A stretch of DNA of 64,000 nt, taken from Proteles cristata cristata (lineage: Eukaryota > Chordata > Mammalia > Carnivora > Hyaenidae). Numbering within the stretch: position 1 is the first letter of the stretch; every line of letters starts with the position of its first letter. Made by a program: the position numbers and the translations under genes. The stretch spans positions 2,232,001-2,296,000 of the forward strand of contig JAESUZ010001514.1 of NCBI GenBank assembly GCA_017311185.1. Reading direction: 5' to 3'. The notes beneath the pieces were generated by a model. That model was not told the DNA's origin. It ran no database searches and saw only the letters and a list, made by a program, of their open reading frames with translations. Positions 36,301 to 46,322 of the stretch are shown here, in pieces.

Positions 36301-39300
36301 TCATCAGAAAAAATGGGAGTGAGTGCTGGGTGCCTGAAGAAAAGGCACTGCTGGAAACCTCAGGCTGTTTGGGTGGGAAGGGAGCCCTACGGCCCCACTT
36401 TAGGCTGTGAGTGTTCTGGGCATTTTCAAGGGCCCACCCAGCCTGTGGACCGTCCAGCCCCAGCCCAGGGCTCTCGGCAGCCTGCCCTCACCATGGGCTG
36501 GCTCCTCCCCTCCCAGAAGTACAAGTCCAACAGTGGTCCGCTGTTTGAGCCAAGGCTTAGGAGACCTCTTGTGGGGGGGAGGCTCTATGGACCCTAAGCC
36601 TGATGGGGTGAGGAGTTGGGCCAAGAGCAGGGAGTGGGACTTGAGACCAGGTGAAACGGCCTTAGGCAAGTCCACGCTTGCGGAGGGCAGGCGGGGGGTG
36701 GGGAGGGGGGGCTTCAGTGACCCTGACTGTTCAAGAAGGTTGAACTAGAAGGACTCACAAGGCCAGTATAACCTGCTGGAACGCTCAGTGTCTTCATCCG
36801 TAAAATGGGAGGAGACGAAACTGAGTCCTTCTGGCTTTAGCCCAGTGAAGATTCAGCGCTCTGCTGGGCTCTGGGGGTGGTGGCATTGGGCAGAACGGTT
36901 TTTGAGTTGGCGTTGAATTTTCTAGGCCAAGGCAGGGCCCATCTGGAGCCAAGTGCTCAGCATCCACTCCCTCGTCCCTTTCCTGGGCCAGGCCTGGCCG
37001 AGGGCCCAAGTGGTCCCGTGCTTACATCAGGTGGTGGGCTGAGGTCAGTGGGTGTGGAAGCGTCCAGTGCGGTTCCGCCGCTCTGGCAGCAAACCTGAGA
37101 AGAGCCCAGAAACATCTGTCATCTCCCTTTTTCCACAGAACCATTTGGCTCCTGGGGACCCCGGGACTGTCCTGCCAAGCTGCGTGGGCTTAGTCGTGGG
37201 GCGGGAGCTGGAGGAGGGGTGGGTGGTTGGCGCAAGGGTGCTGAGGGACAGGCAAAGGCGGAGCTGCGACCCTGGGGGGTAAAGGCCAGGCTGTGTGGGG
37301 GCAATGGGGTGACGTGGGGCAGGGTCGATGGTTTTGCAAGACCCGCCGTGCCCTGGTGGGACACGTGTGGGTCTGAAAGTGCTTGCGTGTGCCTCCTATT
37401 TATAGCCGAGTGCTGAGCTTCTTATGAAGGAAACCGATGTTGAGGCAGGCCCCCGCGCCAGCCCAGGCCAAACATGACTCTTAATATTCTCTCCAGACAG
37501 ACCTCTGATCCCGGCCCCAAAGAGAGCGCTGACATTAACCCCAGTCGGTCCTTACATCCAGCTCCTGGCCCCAGGCTGTGCTCTGTACAGAAGCCAAGCC
37601 ACAGCCTTCTCTCTCCAGGGTTACTGCAGGCCTATCTGTGCTTCCTCTTCCTCTTGCCAATCTGTCCTCCATGCAGCAGCCAGAGCCATATTAAAACCTA
37701 CATCAGACTTCCTGTCTCCTGGGCTCAGAACCCTGCAATGGCTCCCATCCCAGACTGAGTGAAACTCAGAGTCCTTTTCATGGCCTATAAGGCCATGGAC
37801 AACCTGCCCCTCTGTCCTTGCTCACGGCACTCTGGCTATGCCAGCCTCCCCACTGTTCCTCACTCATGTCAGAGGTCAGACATGCTCCCACCACAAGGCC
37901 TTTGCACTTGCTCTTCCCTGTTCCTGGAACCCTCTTCTCCAGATACCTGCATGACTCTTTCCCTCGCCTCCTTCAGATCTTTGCTTAAATTCCCCTTCTC
38001 AGTAAGACCTTCGTGGAATCCATTTAAAATCGCATACTCTTTCCTCCCCGAATTCCCAGTCCTCTTTCCTGCCTTGTTTCTCTCTGGAATACTTATCCAT
38101 TAACATATCAAATACTTAGTATTAATGTATCAAATTATTTTGGTCTAGCTCCCTCCACTAGAACCTAATTTCCCTGAGAATAGGAGAAATTTCTAGTTTT
38201 GCTCACTGGTATACCCCAGTGGTTGGCCCACAGCAGGAGCTCAGTAAATGTCTGTAGCCGGAGCCTGAGTCACTGCTCTGTGCCAGCAGAAGGCACAGCA
38301 GTGTGGATGGCTCTGGGCAGGTGAACCCCAGCTTGGGGCTTGGTGTCACGGGCCAGGGCTTTTTGAGGTATGTGACAGGTCCTCAGGGCCACCAGCAGTC
38401 TCAGTGCTTTCTGTTTGGTTTGGGGGCCAGCAGCTGCCAGGCTTTTGACCGGAATTGAGGAGCACTCCGCCCCTCCCCCAGGAAGGAGCGGCAAGCTTCT
38501 GCCTCTGCCTGTGGTCGCTCTTCCCCACTCTTCTCATGTGCCGGAGAGAGGGGCAGCTACTCGTCATTAGTCTCCATCTGGCCTGATCTGCCAGGTGCCC
38601 CTCTGTGTCACTGGTGTTAGTACCTGTGACCTCAGGGTCCTGAATCTGAACCACCTGAAGAGCTTGTTAAAAATGCAGACTCTGCCCCCAAGCTTTCCAG
38701 GTCTCGGAGTCAGGGATAGCCTGTGTTTTTCACAAGCTCCCCAAGGGTCCATTGCGGGTCTGGAAACTGCTGGGTTAAAGCCGGAGGAGCCGGCGATCAG
38801 CTCCACCAGCAGCCTGCTGTGTAACCCTGAGCAAGTTGCTTCCCTTCTCTGAGCCTCAGTTCCTCCTCAAATGGGCATGAGAGCAGTGCTTGCCTCTCGG
38901 GTGGGGGGTCTCCAAGCCTGACCCCTGGGGAATGGTTGTTACCCTGGGTCCTTCCCCGCCTCAGGATGCTCCCTCTGGGGCCTGGATGTCTTCCTCCCTG
39001 GGGCCCCGCCCACACTCCTCTCCTCTCCTGGCCCCTCTACCTCTCAGGTAAGACCAGGACCAAGGACAAGTACCGCGTGGTCTACACAGACCACCAGCGT
39101 CTGGAGCTGGAAAAGGAGTTCCACTACAGCCGTTACATCACCATCCGGCGGAAGTCGGAGCTGGCCGCCAATCTGGGGCTCACCGAGCGGCAGGTGTGTG
39201 TGGGTACCCCCACCTTAACCATGGGAGCAGGACTGGGAGTCTGGCCTCTAGGCTGTCAGGCAGATTATGGACTCAGTCAAGGGAAGAGAACAGAGAGGTT

Positions 39301-39935
39301 GAGTCTCTGGCCATAGTCACACAGCATAGCAGAAACTGAGCTGCTGCCAAATCCTCTCCACTTGGGACAAAACCCACTGTCCCTGACCTCTAACAGGGGT
39401 CGGGGGGAGGGCTAGGGGATCTGATTAACTTTAGGCGACAGCAGCCTATCATGAGTCCTGTTTAAGTCACGAGGAGGGAGCACAGGGAAGCCTTCTTGGG
39501 GGAGGGGTGTTAGAGCATGGCCTTAGAAAATGGGGACAGAGGAGGTTACAGAGAAAGTTGTCTTTCGGGCTGTGGAGCAGGTTCTAGAGGGAAGGGTGTA
39601 TTCCGAGTCCCTGAATAGTGTGGGTGGTGGTGCAGGAGGGAGGCCACACACCCCACGTGGAGAAATAAGAGCCCGGCTCTCCACCCTTTTTCGACTTAGC
39701 CCATCTCTGTCCTCCGATGCCACAGGTGAAGATCTGGTTCCAAAACCGGCGGGCAAAGGAGCGCAAAGTGAACAAGAAGAAGCAGCAGCAGCAGCAGCCC
39801 CCACCGCCCCCACCGCCAGCCCACGAAGTCGCCCCCACAGCAGCGGGGCCGCCCCTGGGGGGCCTGGGCCCCAGCTCGGCCAGCCTCCTGGCAGCCTCCT
39901 CCCCAGTGCCTGTTAAGGAGGAGTATCTGCCGTAG
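24401..39935 (+). CDS. CDX1: CDX1, caudal-type homeobox 1 (whole coding span, 3 exons)
   Basis: Joined exons 24401-24845, 39048-39193 and 39726-39935 give 801 nt, or 266 aa. CDX1 is a nuclear homeodomain transcription factor that patterns the axial skeleton and drives intestinal epithelial identity, binding TTTAT-type sites. The protein has a proline/alanine-rich caudal activation region (about residues 1-125), the PBX-contacting hexapeptide-type motif PYEWM (132-136), a glycine linker (143-149), a homeodomain (about 154-213) ending in the helix-3 signature [13 protein letters not shown], then a lysine/glutamine/proline run and a conserved KEEYLP end. Length is one residue more than the recalled human protein (265), from a longer proline run. 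All splice sites are GT-AG, with phases 1 and 0. Identification is near certain. Confidence 0.97.
26010..26245 (-). mobile_element. MIR SINE fragment, antisense
   Basis: tttatggaacgcttgctaac, taattcttaacaacattatt, gtaggtactattatcaaccc and cagagaggttaaatcctta are in antisense MIR order, nearly full length, in CDX1 intron 1. Confidence 0.72.
27640..28005 (+). mobile_element. L2 LINE 3' fragment
   Basis: ctgttccctcttcctggaga, caggtcttagcttaatggtc, cagagaggtcctccctgatg, and the end acattttgttgaatagaagg give the typical L2 3' order. A short GT run interrupts it. Confidence 0.65.
28985..29180 (+). mobile_element. MIR SINE fragment
   Basis: gcatggcctcaggcaagtta, tctctgaacctcagtttctt and tggcatacagtaggtgctta give the MIR order, in CDX1 intron 1. 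Confidence 0.68.
29210..29470 (+). mobile_element. L2-like LINE fragment
   Basis: Ordered words include tcaaatgctgtgacttcact, agaaagtcctctttggtttc and catttaccactatcttgttt. It is diverged and lies between two MIR copies. Confidence 0.5.
29525..29695 (-). mobile_element. MIR SINE fragment, antisense
   Basis: aatgtgccaggcagtgtgcc, ttcgtaacaaccctaagagg and ctcattttacagatagagtt are the antisense MIR core. Confidence 0.7.
30225..30765 (+). mobile_element. L2 LINE 3' fragment
   Basis: actaaattcaaagccctcacc, acagggcctttgcacatgct, gttctctctttctggaac and gaccccc-type spacing match the L2 order, ending near ttaacaaataaatcctgag. It is diverged and interrupted by an attcattcattt run. Confidence 0.65.
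31780..32001 (+). mobile_element. Carnivore tRNA-derived SINE (cat type) with 7-bp target duplication
   Basis: A full-length, well-preserved copy in CDX1 intron 1 with all cat-type words. Flanks are taagtag at 31773-31779 and 32002-32008. Confidence 0.9.
32592..32625. repeat. Exact tandem duplication of 17 bp
   Basis: gaaccctgatggttcag occurs twice in a row in CDX1 intron 1. Confidence 0.95.
33299..33330. repeat. GT dinucleotide microsatellite (about 16 units)
   Basis: A pure GT run of 32 bases preceded by a broken TGTG stretch, in CDX1 intron 1. It is likely polymorphic. Confidence 0.93.
33955..34105 (+). mobile_element. MIR SINE fragment
   Basis: agacctgggtttaaatccca, cagatgtgtgaacctctctg, agcctcagtttgcttgcctg and cagggataacagttaca match MIR. 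Confidence 0.68.
34908..34980. repeat. Purine-rich GA/GGAA tract
   Basis: Runs of gaga, aaggaagg and ggggggg with almost no pyrimidines, lying directly 5' of the SINE at 34981. A related tract (35171-35240) lies on its 3' side. Confidence 0.85.
34981..35172 (+). mobile_element. Carnivore tRNA-derived SINE inserted in a GA/GGAA-rich tract
   Basis: ggggcacctgggtggctcag head and the typical body to ctctctctcttaaaaacaaacat. The purine-rich gggaaagaacaa flank recurs on both sides (34965-34976 and 35198-35209), but with a gap of about 25 bp to the tail, so the duplication may have been stretched by repeat growth. Confidence 0.88.
35171..35240. repeat. Purine-rich GGAA/GAAA tract
   Basis: gaaaggaaggaaggaaagg-type repeats following the SINE tail. 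Confidence 0.85.
35486..35662 (-). mobile_element. Carnivore tRNA-derived SINE (cat type), inverted
   Basis: The minus-strand copy ends ctgagccgcccaggccccc on plus and carries aggctctgagctgtcagcac. It lies 310 bp from the forward copy at 34981, so the pair could fold into an inverted-repeat hairpin in the CDX1 pre-mRNA. Confidence 0.88.
37640..38262 (+). mobile_element. L2 LINE 3' fragment
   Basis: Carries L2 words in order: catggcctataaggccatgga, caaggcctttgcacttgctc, ttccctgttcctggaaccctc, and near the end ggtataccccagtggttggc and agctcagtaaatgtctg. It lies in CDX1 intron 1, is old, and has no intact frame. Confidence 0.75.
39048..39193 (+). CDS. CDX1: CDX1 coding exon 2 (most of the homeodomain)
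   Basis: This 146-nt exon encodes residues 149-197, from [17 protein letters not shown] to NLGLTERQ: the N-terminal arm, helices 1 and 2, and the start of helix 3. The acceptor is ctctcag and the donor cag|gtgtgt. The translated residues show no change from the recalled human homeodomain. Confidence 0.97.
39194..39725 (+). other. CDX1: CDX1 intron 2
   Basis: A short phase-0 intron of 532 bp. A MIR-like fragment, antisense to the gene, spans about 39260-39380 (agagaggttgag...cacacagc). Nothing else is recognised. The acceptor is gatgccacag|gtgaag. Confidence 0.85.
39726..39935 (+). CDS. CDX1: CDX1 coding exon 3 (recognition helix and C-terminus)
   Basis: Encodes residues 198-266 and stop TAG at 39933-39935. 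It begins with the DNA-recognition helix [14 protein letters not shown], then VNKKK, five glutamines from a pure CAG run, and seven prolines from CCN codons. An alanine/proline/glycine-rich tail follows, closing with VPVKEEYLP. The homopolymer run is the part most likely to vary in length. Confidence 0.96.
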   Translation: MKIWFQNRRAKERKVNKKKQQQQQPPPPPPPAHEVAPTAAGPPLGGLGPSSASLLAASSPVPVKEEYLP

Positions 39936-40715
39936 CCCCCTGCCCCGCCTTGGGGGCCGGAGGCCCGGGGACTCAGATGCTGGGCATGTAGCTCCCGTTA
40001 AGGCCTAGGAGGCTTGGTTTGAGTCCCAGGCCTGCCACTGGCCTTCTCGGTAACCTTGGACAAGTCGCCCACCCAGCCCTTGCATCCCCTGGCCCATCTG
40101 TGCAGTGAGTCTGTGGGAGAAGGACATTTCCACTCCTGTGTTCTAGGCCTCAGGCGGGTAAGGGAGCCCAGGGTGAGAGGTCTCAATCCCCAGAGGGCCA
40201 GGTGAGTGGCCATAAGTCCCTAGGTCCCACCTCCCCCTCCATAGGTTCAAGGGTGGGAGGCCCCTGGAGGGAATGCACTGACTCTGGAGAAAGGGGGCAG
40301 AGCTGAGAGCTTAGCCTTAACTGTACAGGAGAGGGAGGGATGGGGGGTCGGGAGGGATGCGGTCAGCTCACACCTGCCTCTTCCGAGGGCTCCCCTCCGG
40401 CTGCCCCCCACCACCACAAACTGCCCTGACCCCTGTCCAGGCTGGATGCAAAGCACAAAGCCCACAAGACGGAGCTGGAGCAAGAGGCTCTGGTGACGGA
40501 CCCCTCTGGACTGCAGAGCCCTACCCCTCACTAGCACTCTCAGTGGGGCCTCCGGACGGGGCAGCGTCCACCTGCCTAGTTTCTGCCACCCCACTAGGCT
40601 CTCCCTTGGGGCTTCCTCCAGACCAAGCAGAGCTCACAGCTGGGCAAGTGTTGCACATAGAGTGGAATCTCTTGGATGCAGCTTCAAGAATAAATTTTTT
40701 TTTCCTCTTTCAAAA
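39936..40715 (+). other. CDX1: CDX1 3' UTR
   Basis: Sequence from the stop codon to just past the first canonical poly(A) signal. It is non-coding and GC-rich at first, turning AT-rich near the end. The exact cleavage site is inferred; a second signal lies about 80 bp further on. Confidence 0.65.
40689..40694 (+). terminator. CDX1 poly(A) signal 1 (aataaa)
   Basis: A canonical AATAAA about 750 bp after the stop codon, followed within 10 bp by a T-rich run and then gatgtata. This is the preferred cleavage signal by position and context. Confidence 0.7.
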
Positions 40716-40767
40716 GATGTATAAAAATCATTCTTCACAGCATTAGAGGAAGATGCTGACGTAGCAT

Positions 40768-40773
40768 AATAAA
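40768..40773 (+). terminator. CDX1 poly(A) signal 2 (aataaa)
   Basis: A second canonical AATAAA (gcataataaacc), 79 bp downstream of the first. It could give an alternative 3' end near 40790. Confidence 0.45.
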
Positions 40774-40921
40774 CCGCCCTCACCCTTCCCTCCCAACTGC
40801 ACAGCCTCCCCTCCCCCACGACCCCAGTCTCTGGAGAACTGTAACAAGGTCACCTTAAAAATGTGTTTGAAACAGAACAAAATAGGACATTGTTAGATTA
40901 AGTCTATGAGACTATGTAAAG

Positions 40922-41151
40922 GTTTTTTTTTTGTTTTAATGTTTATTCATTTTTGAGAGAGAGAGAGATACAGAGACAGAGCATGAGTTGAGAAGGGGCA
41001 GAGAGAAAGGGAGACAGAGAACTCAAAGCAGGCTCCAGGCTCTGAGCTAGCTGTCAGCACAGAGCCCAACGCGAGGCTCAAACCCACAAATCGTGCGATC
41101 ATGACCTGAGCTGAAGTCAGACACTTAACTGACTGAGCCACCCAGGTACCT
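40922..41151 (-). mobile_element. Carnivore tRNA-derived SINE (cat type), inverted, with 15-bp target duplication
   Basis: A full-length copy just downstream of CDX1. The flanks tgagactatgtaaag at 40907-40921 and 41152-41166 are identical, which fixes the insertion exactly and points to a fairly recent event. Confidence 0.93.
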
Positions 41152-42349
41152 TGAGACTATGTAAAGTTTTAAGTCCATTTTATAAGCAGAATCATCAGAC
41201 AAACCCAAAACATCAGGTTTTATTTTAATTCCTCAAATACTTTCAGCTCACATTTTTCTTTCAACGGATGATACTCATTGGGCACCCCCATGTGCCAGGC
41301 ATGGCTGAGCCCACGGAATGCACAGCCCTCACCCCACAAAAGTTCCCAGTCCGAGCTATGCTCTGGACCTCCAAGGAACAGAGCATCCGGGGAGCCCAGA
41401 GTGGGCTTCCAGCTTATGCCAGAAGGTCTGGGAGGCTTCCTGGAGAAGGTGATGTTTGGATTGAGGCCTAAGGGTAGGCGCTGCCAGACCAACAAAGGAA
41501 CAGCATGCTCATAAAAAAGAATACTAACAATATGAACTTAAAATATAATTTTTTAAAACTCCAGAGACAAGCTGCTGATCTCAACTCCCAGGGGCAGGCA
41601 GAGGTCTGGGGAAAGTTCTGGTGCCAGCTGCCTTCCCCTCTGTTTACTGTTCTGGGATGTGGCCCAGCCATAAAAAGTGCGTAGCCTGCCTGCCTGCCCT
41701 TTGCTCCTGGGGCAAGTGACATCAATGTGCAAGGTGGAGCCAGTCCCCACACAAGACCCTCGGAGCAGCAGGCACGTCTGTCTCCTCCTGCTGGTGGCCT
41801 GGCTGACTTCACAGCCTCCCCAAAGATGCTGGGCATCTAAGGCCTGGGAACAGGACCGGACCAGGGGAAGGGCTACGCTTCCCAGAGCAGAGGAAGAGGG
41901 TTGGTGGAAGGTGTGGTTGGCTGCGAGTGTATACAGTTTTCTGATCTTCAGAAACAGTTGCTGTGTGACCCTGGGGTAACTGCGTCTCTTCTCTGAGCCT
42001 CATTTCCCCATCTGTAAAACCAAGGCACTTGTTCACCAAAAGGAAATGGCTCAGGTCAAGTCAGTTTGGCCAAGTCCTGCAGACTCATCCCTTCCGGGAG
42101 CGTCACAGGGGCACATTAACACATCAAAGGCTCTGACATGTCCAGCCGCAAAGAAACCCTTTGAATTTTCTTTAATCCAGCATTCTCCATGCTTTGCTAC
42201 CCAGGAGCACCCTACTAGTACCTACTAGTGCCCCAGTGAGCACCACACACTCTGGAGCGTGGGGATGCTGTGGGCTGGAGGGCCACGCTTCGGCTGTGGC
42301 TCCGTGGTCACCAGCACGTTTTGTCAGATGGCCTGGCCTCCAGCGTGAC

Positions 42350-42480
42350 TACCTCCAAGCTCTGAGACATCAGGCAACTTGCTTAACTTCTCTGAGCCTC
42401 GGTCTCCTCATTTGCCAAATGGAAATAAAGTACTTCAACCCAATCAGAATGTAGCACAGAGCAGGTGCTCTCATTTAGCC
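42350..42480 (+). mobile_element. MIR SINE fragment
   Basis: catcaggcaacttgcttaac, ttctctgagcctcggtctcc and tcatttgccaaatggaaata follow the MIR core. Confidence 0.65.
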
Positions 42481-43960
42481 ACCTGCTTATGGGGCTGTTG
42501 TGCCCTAATGCGAGATGCTGGCAGGCCCGCCCCAACCCCCAAGGCTGAGGACAGACGGTGGCTTGGAAGATGAGGCAGGGCAAGCCTGTCCCCAGCCACA
42601 GGAAAACCTCTGTCTGGCTGGAGGGCAGTGGTCAGGCCCGGCAGGCTGGGTGAAGGTCAGGGGGCTAGGTGGGGCCCACAAGTGGGGCTGATCACATGTC
42701 CATTGGTGTTTGAGCTCTGGGAAAAAGGAAACTTTTATCTAAAACAACTTCCAAGCAGTGCCATGGGCTGCCTTGTGAGGTAGTGAGTTCCCTGTCCCTC
42801 AGAGGGTTCCACCAGAGACTGGGGCGTTGTGGCTCAAGAAAGGGACTTCCTCATGTCCTGTCAGATCCTGCAGCCAGCCCAGCGCTGAAAGGTATTCCAG
42901 CTTTCCTATCATTAGGAGCTGCTGTGGCTTCTGTTTTGTCTATAGCAATTGTATGCCCTCATTCCCCCCAGGGAGAGGCCCCCGTGGCTGGAGACTGGGG
43001 GTCCAGACGAATGTCAGATATGGCTTGACCTAGCCGTCAAAGGCCTGTGGCCTGGCCACGGCCTCTAGCAAGCCAGAAGCACACACATGAGCACTATGTT
43101 TTGGGTGCAATTTCCCAAAACTGTAGATCCCTGATGCCGTGCTGGGAACCCCAGTCTGGGGAGCAGTCCCATTGATTGCCAAGAGATGGGCGTGGGTGGA
43201 GTGGGGAGGACCACAGCTCCACTCTAGGGGAGGACTCAGCCCACTCAAGCAATAGAAAGGGTTTCTTGTCCTCCAGGGGATGTGTGTATGCAGGCAGGTA
43301 TAACAGGTCGTGATGGGGGTCTGTCCCAGGAAACCAGCCTGGCTCCTGGGAGATGAGGTGCCCCCCCAATGGGATGCAGACCCTTGGGAGCACAGCAGCC
43401 CTAGGAGAGGGGGCTTTGGAGGGTAATCCTGTCCCAGCGCGGCCACTCCGGAGCCACTTTTCTCTGAATCATACCAGATGGACCAGCAGTCTGATTCCTC
43501 ATTTTTCACAGTCGTCACTCTCTGGTGTAACAAAACACATGCTCTCCAGCGGTAAAGTCTGAACGTTTTAGCAAATTAAAAATGTTTATTTATATGCATT
43601 TAAAAATATCTCTGCATATAATAAAAGGAAGCACATTTTCATCTAACGCTTTCCTTAAATCAGCACACATCTCCGTTTGACTTCTGGTTTGATGTGAGAC
43701 CAGGAGAAATGAGACAGAGAGAGAGAGAGGTGGGAAGAAGGGAAGGGAGATAGATTGTTTCCTGGTTGGGATTCCTGAGTGCTGTCTTTCCGCCAAGTAG
43801 TAACCAAACTTCTTCTGGGAGAGGGGAGAGGGGACAGCAGTTGCAGTAATCGTCAAACACGCTCGGTAGCTAGACTCATGGCCAGTTGTGTGATCACAAG
43901 ACTGAGGTTTCAGTGGGCAGATTGACCTATGTGGACAGTATCTTCTAGAAGATGTTGGGA

Positions 43961-43981
43961 TTTTGTTTGTTTGTTTGTTTG
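43961..43981. repeat. TTTG tetranucleotide microsatellite
   Basis: Five TTTG units in the CDX1-SLC6A7 spacer. Confidence 0.9.
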
Positions 43982-45334
43982 ATGAAGCCAGACTTTTCCA
44001 ACAAGGACTGTGGTGATGGAGCAGAGGGTGACAGAAAGCTGTGATCTGGAGGGCAGAGCCTGAGTGGGATCAGAATCTTAGATGCCAAGACCAACCCGCC
44101 TCTACTTCATGCAGAGATTATGCAAGTCCTGCCTTTTCTGGGCCCTGGTTTCCCCATCTGAAGAGAGAGCCTGGATCCATTTGCACTCACAGCCTCGGTG
44201 ACTGCCACCCATGTGTAGGGTTCGCCCCATGATGTGTTTGCTTGTGGAAGGGTAGAGATCCCGTCTTGTTCCCTCCCATCACCCCAAGGGTGGCTCTTGG
44301 GTGCAAGATGCAACTGGGAAGAGGCCATAACGAGGCCAGTCTTCCAGGGCTCTTCCTGTGGTTCTCTGGACCTTCCACCAGGTCTAATGAAACCCAGGTA
44401 CCAACGGGAGGGGGTAGTTCAGTAAAGCTTCAGCCTGTCCTATAAGAAAAGAGGTGACAGCCCCTAGGGAAGGTGGGGGGTCCTGTCTGGGCCTTCCTGG
44501 ATTCAGGAGCTGCTGGTTTTTGCCTTCTTGGCTTCTCTCCAAATCCCAGAGCTTCTGTGCTCTGTGTGACCTTGGGTACATGACTTCTCTCCTCTGAGAC
44601 AGGTTCCTCGGGTGCAAAATGGGGATGCCCAAACCTGTCTTCCCAGGCTGTTGGAAAGAAGTACAAATTAGATATTGGATAGAAGCCCTCGTCAAGAACA
44701 GAGTAGGGTTCAATGAGCGTTCCTTCCCTTCACATTCAGGTGCCAAGGGCTCCTTCGTCCTGCATCTGAAGAGCCCCCTGCCTGCCCTTGAGACCAGGCT
44801 TAGAGAAAGGAGCAGCTGGTCTTGCCTCCTCCCAGGCTCCAGGGGTGCGAGAGGCAGCAGACCATTATCCTCACTTCCCCAAAGGCCTCCCCATGTTGGC
44901 TGATGATGGGGAAACGCTGTGCTTTAGTGTCTGAACTGGGACAGCTTTGAGTGAAAGGGGCATGGTTCGTAATGCATATGCCTGTCCACTAGCTTATACC
45001 AGTTCAGTCCCATAGAGCAATGAACACGAATGTTCTAGCTAATAATTCCCCATCCCAGTCACAGCCCACGCGGACCCTCGCGCTGCTCTGGGAGGTCAGT
45101 CAGGCACGGGGTGCCTGATGGCTCGGCTTAGAGATGTGAAATTCTAACAGTCCTGAGGTCACAGTGCTGGTGGGAGGAACCCAGAGGCTCATGATCAAAG
45201 TCACAAGCCATCTGTACAACACGGCGATGCTTGCCCTGTCTATTCTTGCCCCAACCTCCCTGTCTCTTTTCATTCCAGGCAAAGGAGGAACGTTCAAGAC
45301 CTCCACTAGCCCAGAAGGTCCATGATGCCTGACT

Positions 45335-45505
45335 CTGTCACTGGTGTCACTCACTAGCTCTGTGACCTTGACTCAACCTCTCCGCTTCAGTTTCCTCATC
45401 TGTAAACTAGGGATGGCACCGTCTGTCTCTCGGGGTCACTGTGTGGAGATAACAGGACCTAGCCCAGCATCCAGCACAATAAATGCAGGTAGAGTGGGTG
45501 ATTGG
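45335..45505 (+). mobile_element. MIR SINE fragment
   Basis: tcactagctctgtgaccttg, ttcagtttcctcatctgtaa and cagcatccagcacaataaat match the MIR core and tail. Confidence 0.68.
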
Positions 45506-45579
45506 AAAATATCTGATTCATGGCCGCTGTTCCTTTAGTTGGCAGAAGAAGCTGGAAACCTATAGTCAGTCAGAACAGG

Positions 45580-45775
45580 TCAGCTGAGCCCCTACTATGT
45601 GCCAGGCATGTTTTCTATGCCAGTCTCCCTGGATTCCTCGCATCACTGTAAGGGAGGGAAGATTCTTAACCCCATTCTCCGGATGAAGAGACAGCACGGC
45701 AAGCTTAAGTAATGTAGGCAAGGTCACACAGCAAAGAGGGGGCACTGGGTCCCTGGAACCTAAAACCCGGCTGTT
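45580..45775 (-). mobile_element. MIR SINE fragment, antisense
   Basis: gcccctactatgtgccaggc, tcttaaccccattctccgga and ggcaaggtcacacagcaaag are the antisense MIR core, upstream of the SLC6A7 CpG island. Confidence 0.68.
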
Positions 45776-45879
45776 AGTGTCCATGCACGTGGCCTGCCCA
45801 ACTGGGAAAGGAAGGCCCAGAGAGGGCAGGTTACTTGCCCAAGGTCACGCAGGAGACGGTGGTGGCCGGGGCCTCCATC

Positions 45880-46289
45880 CCTCCGAGGGTTTCCGTCGCG
45901 ACCCCCCTCCTCCCGCGCTCGCGGCCCCTCCAATCCGCAGCTCTGCGTGCGGGGGCGCGCGCATACCTCGGCTGTCCGTCCGTCAGCCAGCCGTCTGTCT
46001 GGGTGCATACGCGGGCGCTGCCGTGCTCCCCTCCCCAGCCTTGGGCGCTGCGCAGGGAGAGGAAGGGCGTCCGTGGCGCCCGGCCCGCGCCCCACACGCC
46101 CCACGCCCCACGCCCGCAGCCGACAGACGGCAGCGCCTGCGCCCGAGCCCGCGCCCCCCCAGCCGGTGCGCGGGAGCCGCCGGGGCAAAGTCGCGGCGGC
46201 CGGCGGGCAGCGCGGTCTCTGGCTCCCTCGCTCGCTCTCCGCTCTCAGGGGAAGCCAAGCCGGGGAGCCCCGGTGACCCGCCCTCCAAG
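45880..46289 (+). promoter_or_regulatory. SLC6A7: SLC6A7 CpG-island promoter and 5' UTR
   Basis: A dense CpG- and GC-rich block directly upstream of the SLC6A7 ATG. No TATA box is visible, so dispersed initiation is likely, somewhere around 46.05-46.2 kb. The start codon context (ccaagATGa, A at -3) is good. Upstream it abuts a MIR-like remnant (ttacttgcccaaggtcac at about 45830-45850). The 5' end of the transcript cannot be fixed from sequence alone. Confidence 0.65.
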
Positions 46290-46322
46290 ATGAAGAAGCT
46301 CCAGGGAGCTCACCATCGCAAG
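46290..46322 (+). CDS. SLC6A7: SLC6A7 coding exon 1
   Basis: Eleven codons, [11 protein letters not shown], the start of the cytoplasmic N-terminus. The donor is aag|gtagga, phase 0. This tiny coding exon matches the recalled human start (MKKLQGAH). A 5.4-kb intron follows. Confidence 0.9.

Larger units (their letters stand above)
24846..39047 (+). other. CDX1: CDX1 intron 1 (about 14.2 kb)
   Basis: A long phase-1 intron between the activation region and the homeodomain. It contains three SINEs (31780, 34981, and inverted at 35486), several L2 copies (27.6-28.0, 29.2-29.5, 30.2-30.8 and 37.6-38.3 kb), MIR fragments, a GT microsatellite at 33299-33330 and GA/GGAA-rich tracts at 34.9 and 35.2 kb. 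A perfect MEF2-type 10-mer, ctatttatag, lies at 37396-37405. No further gene is supported. Confidence 0.85.
40792..45879. other. Intergenic region between CDX1 and SLC6A7
   Basis: About 5 kb with no supported gene. It contains an inverted SINE with a clean target duplication (40922-41151), MIR copies at about 42.35, 45.34 and 45.58 kb, an L2-like fragment at about 41.26-41.50 kb and a TTTG microsatellite at 43961-43981. Both flanking genes are on the plus strand. Confidence 0.7.
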
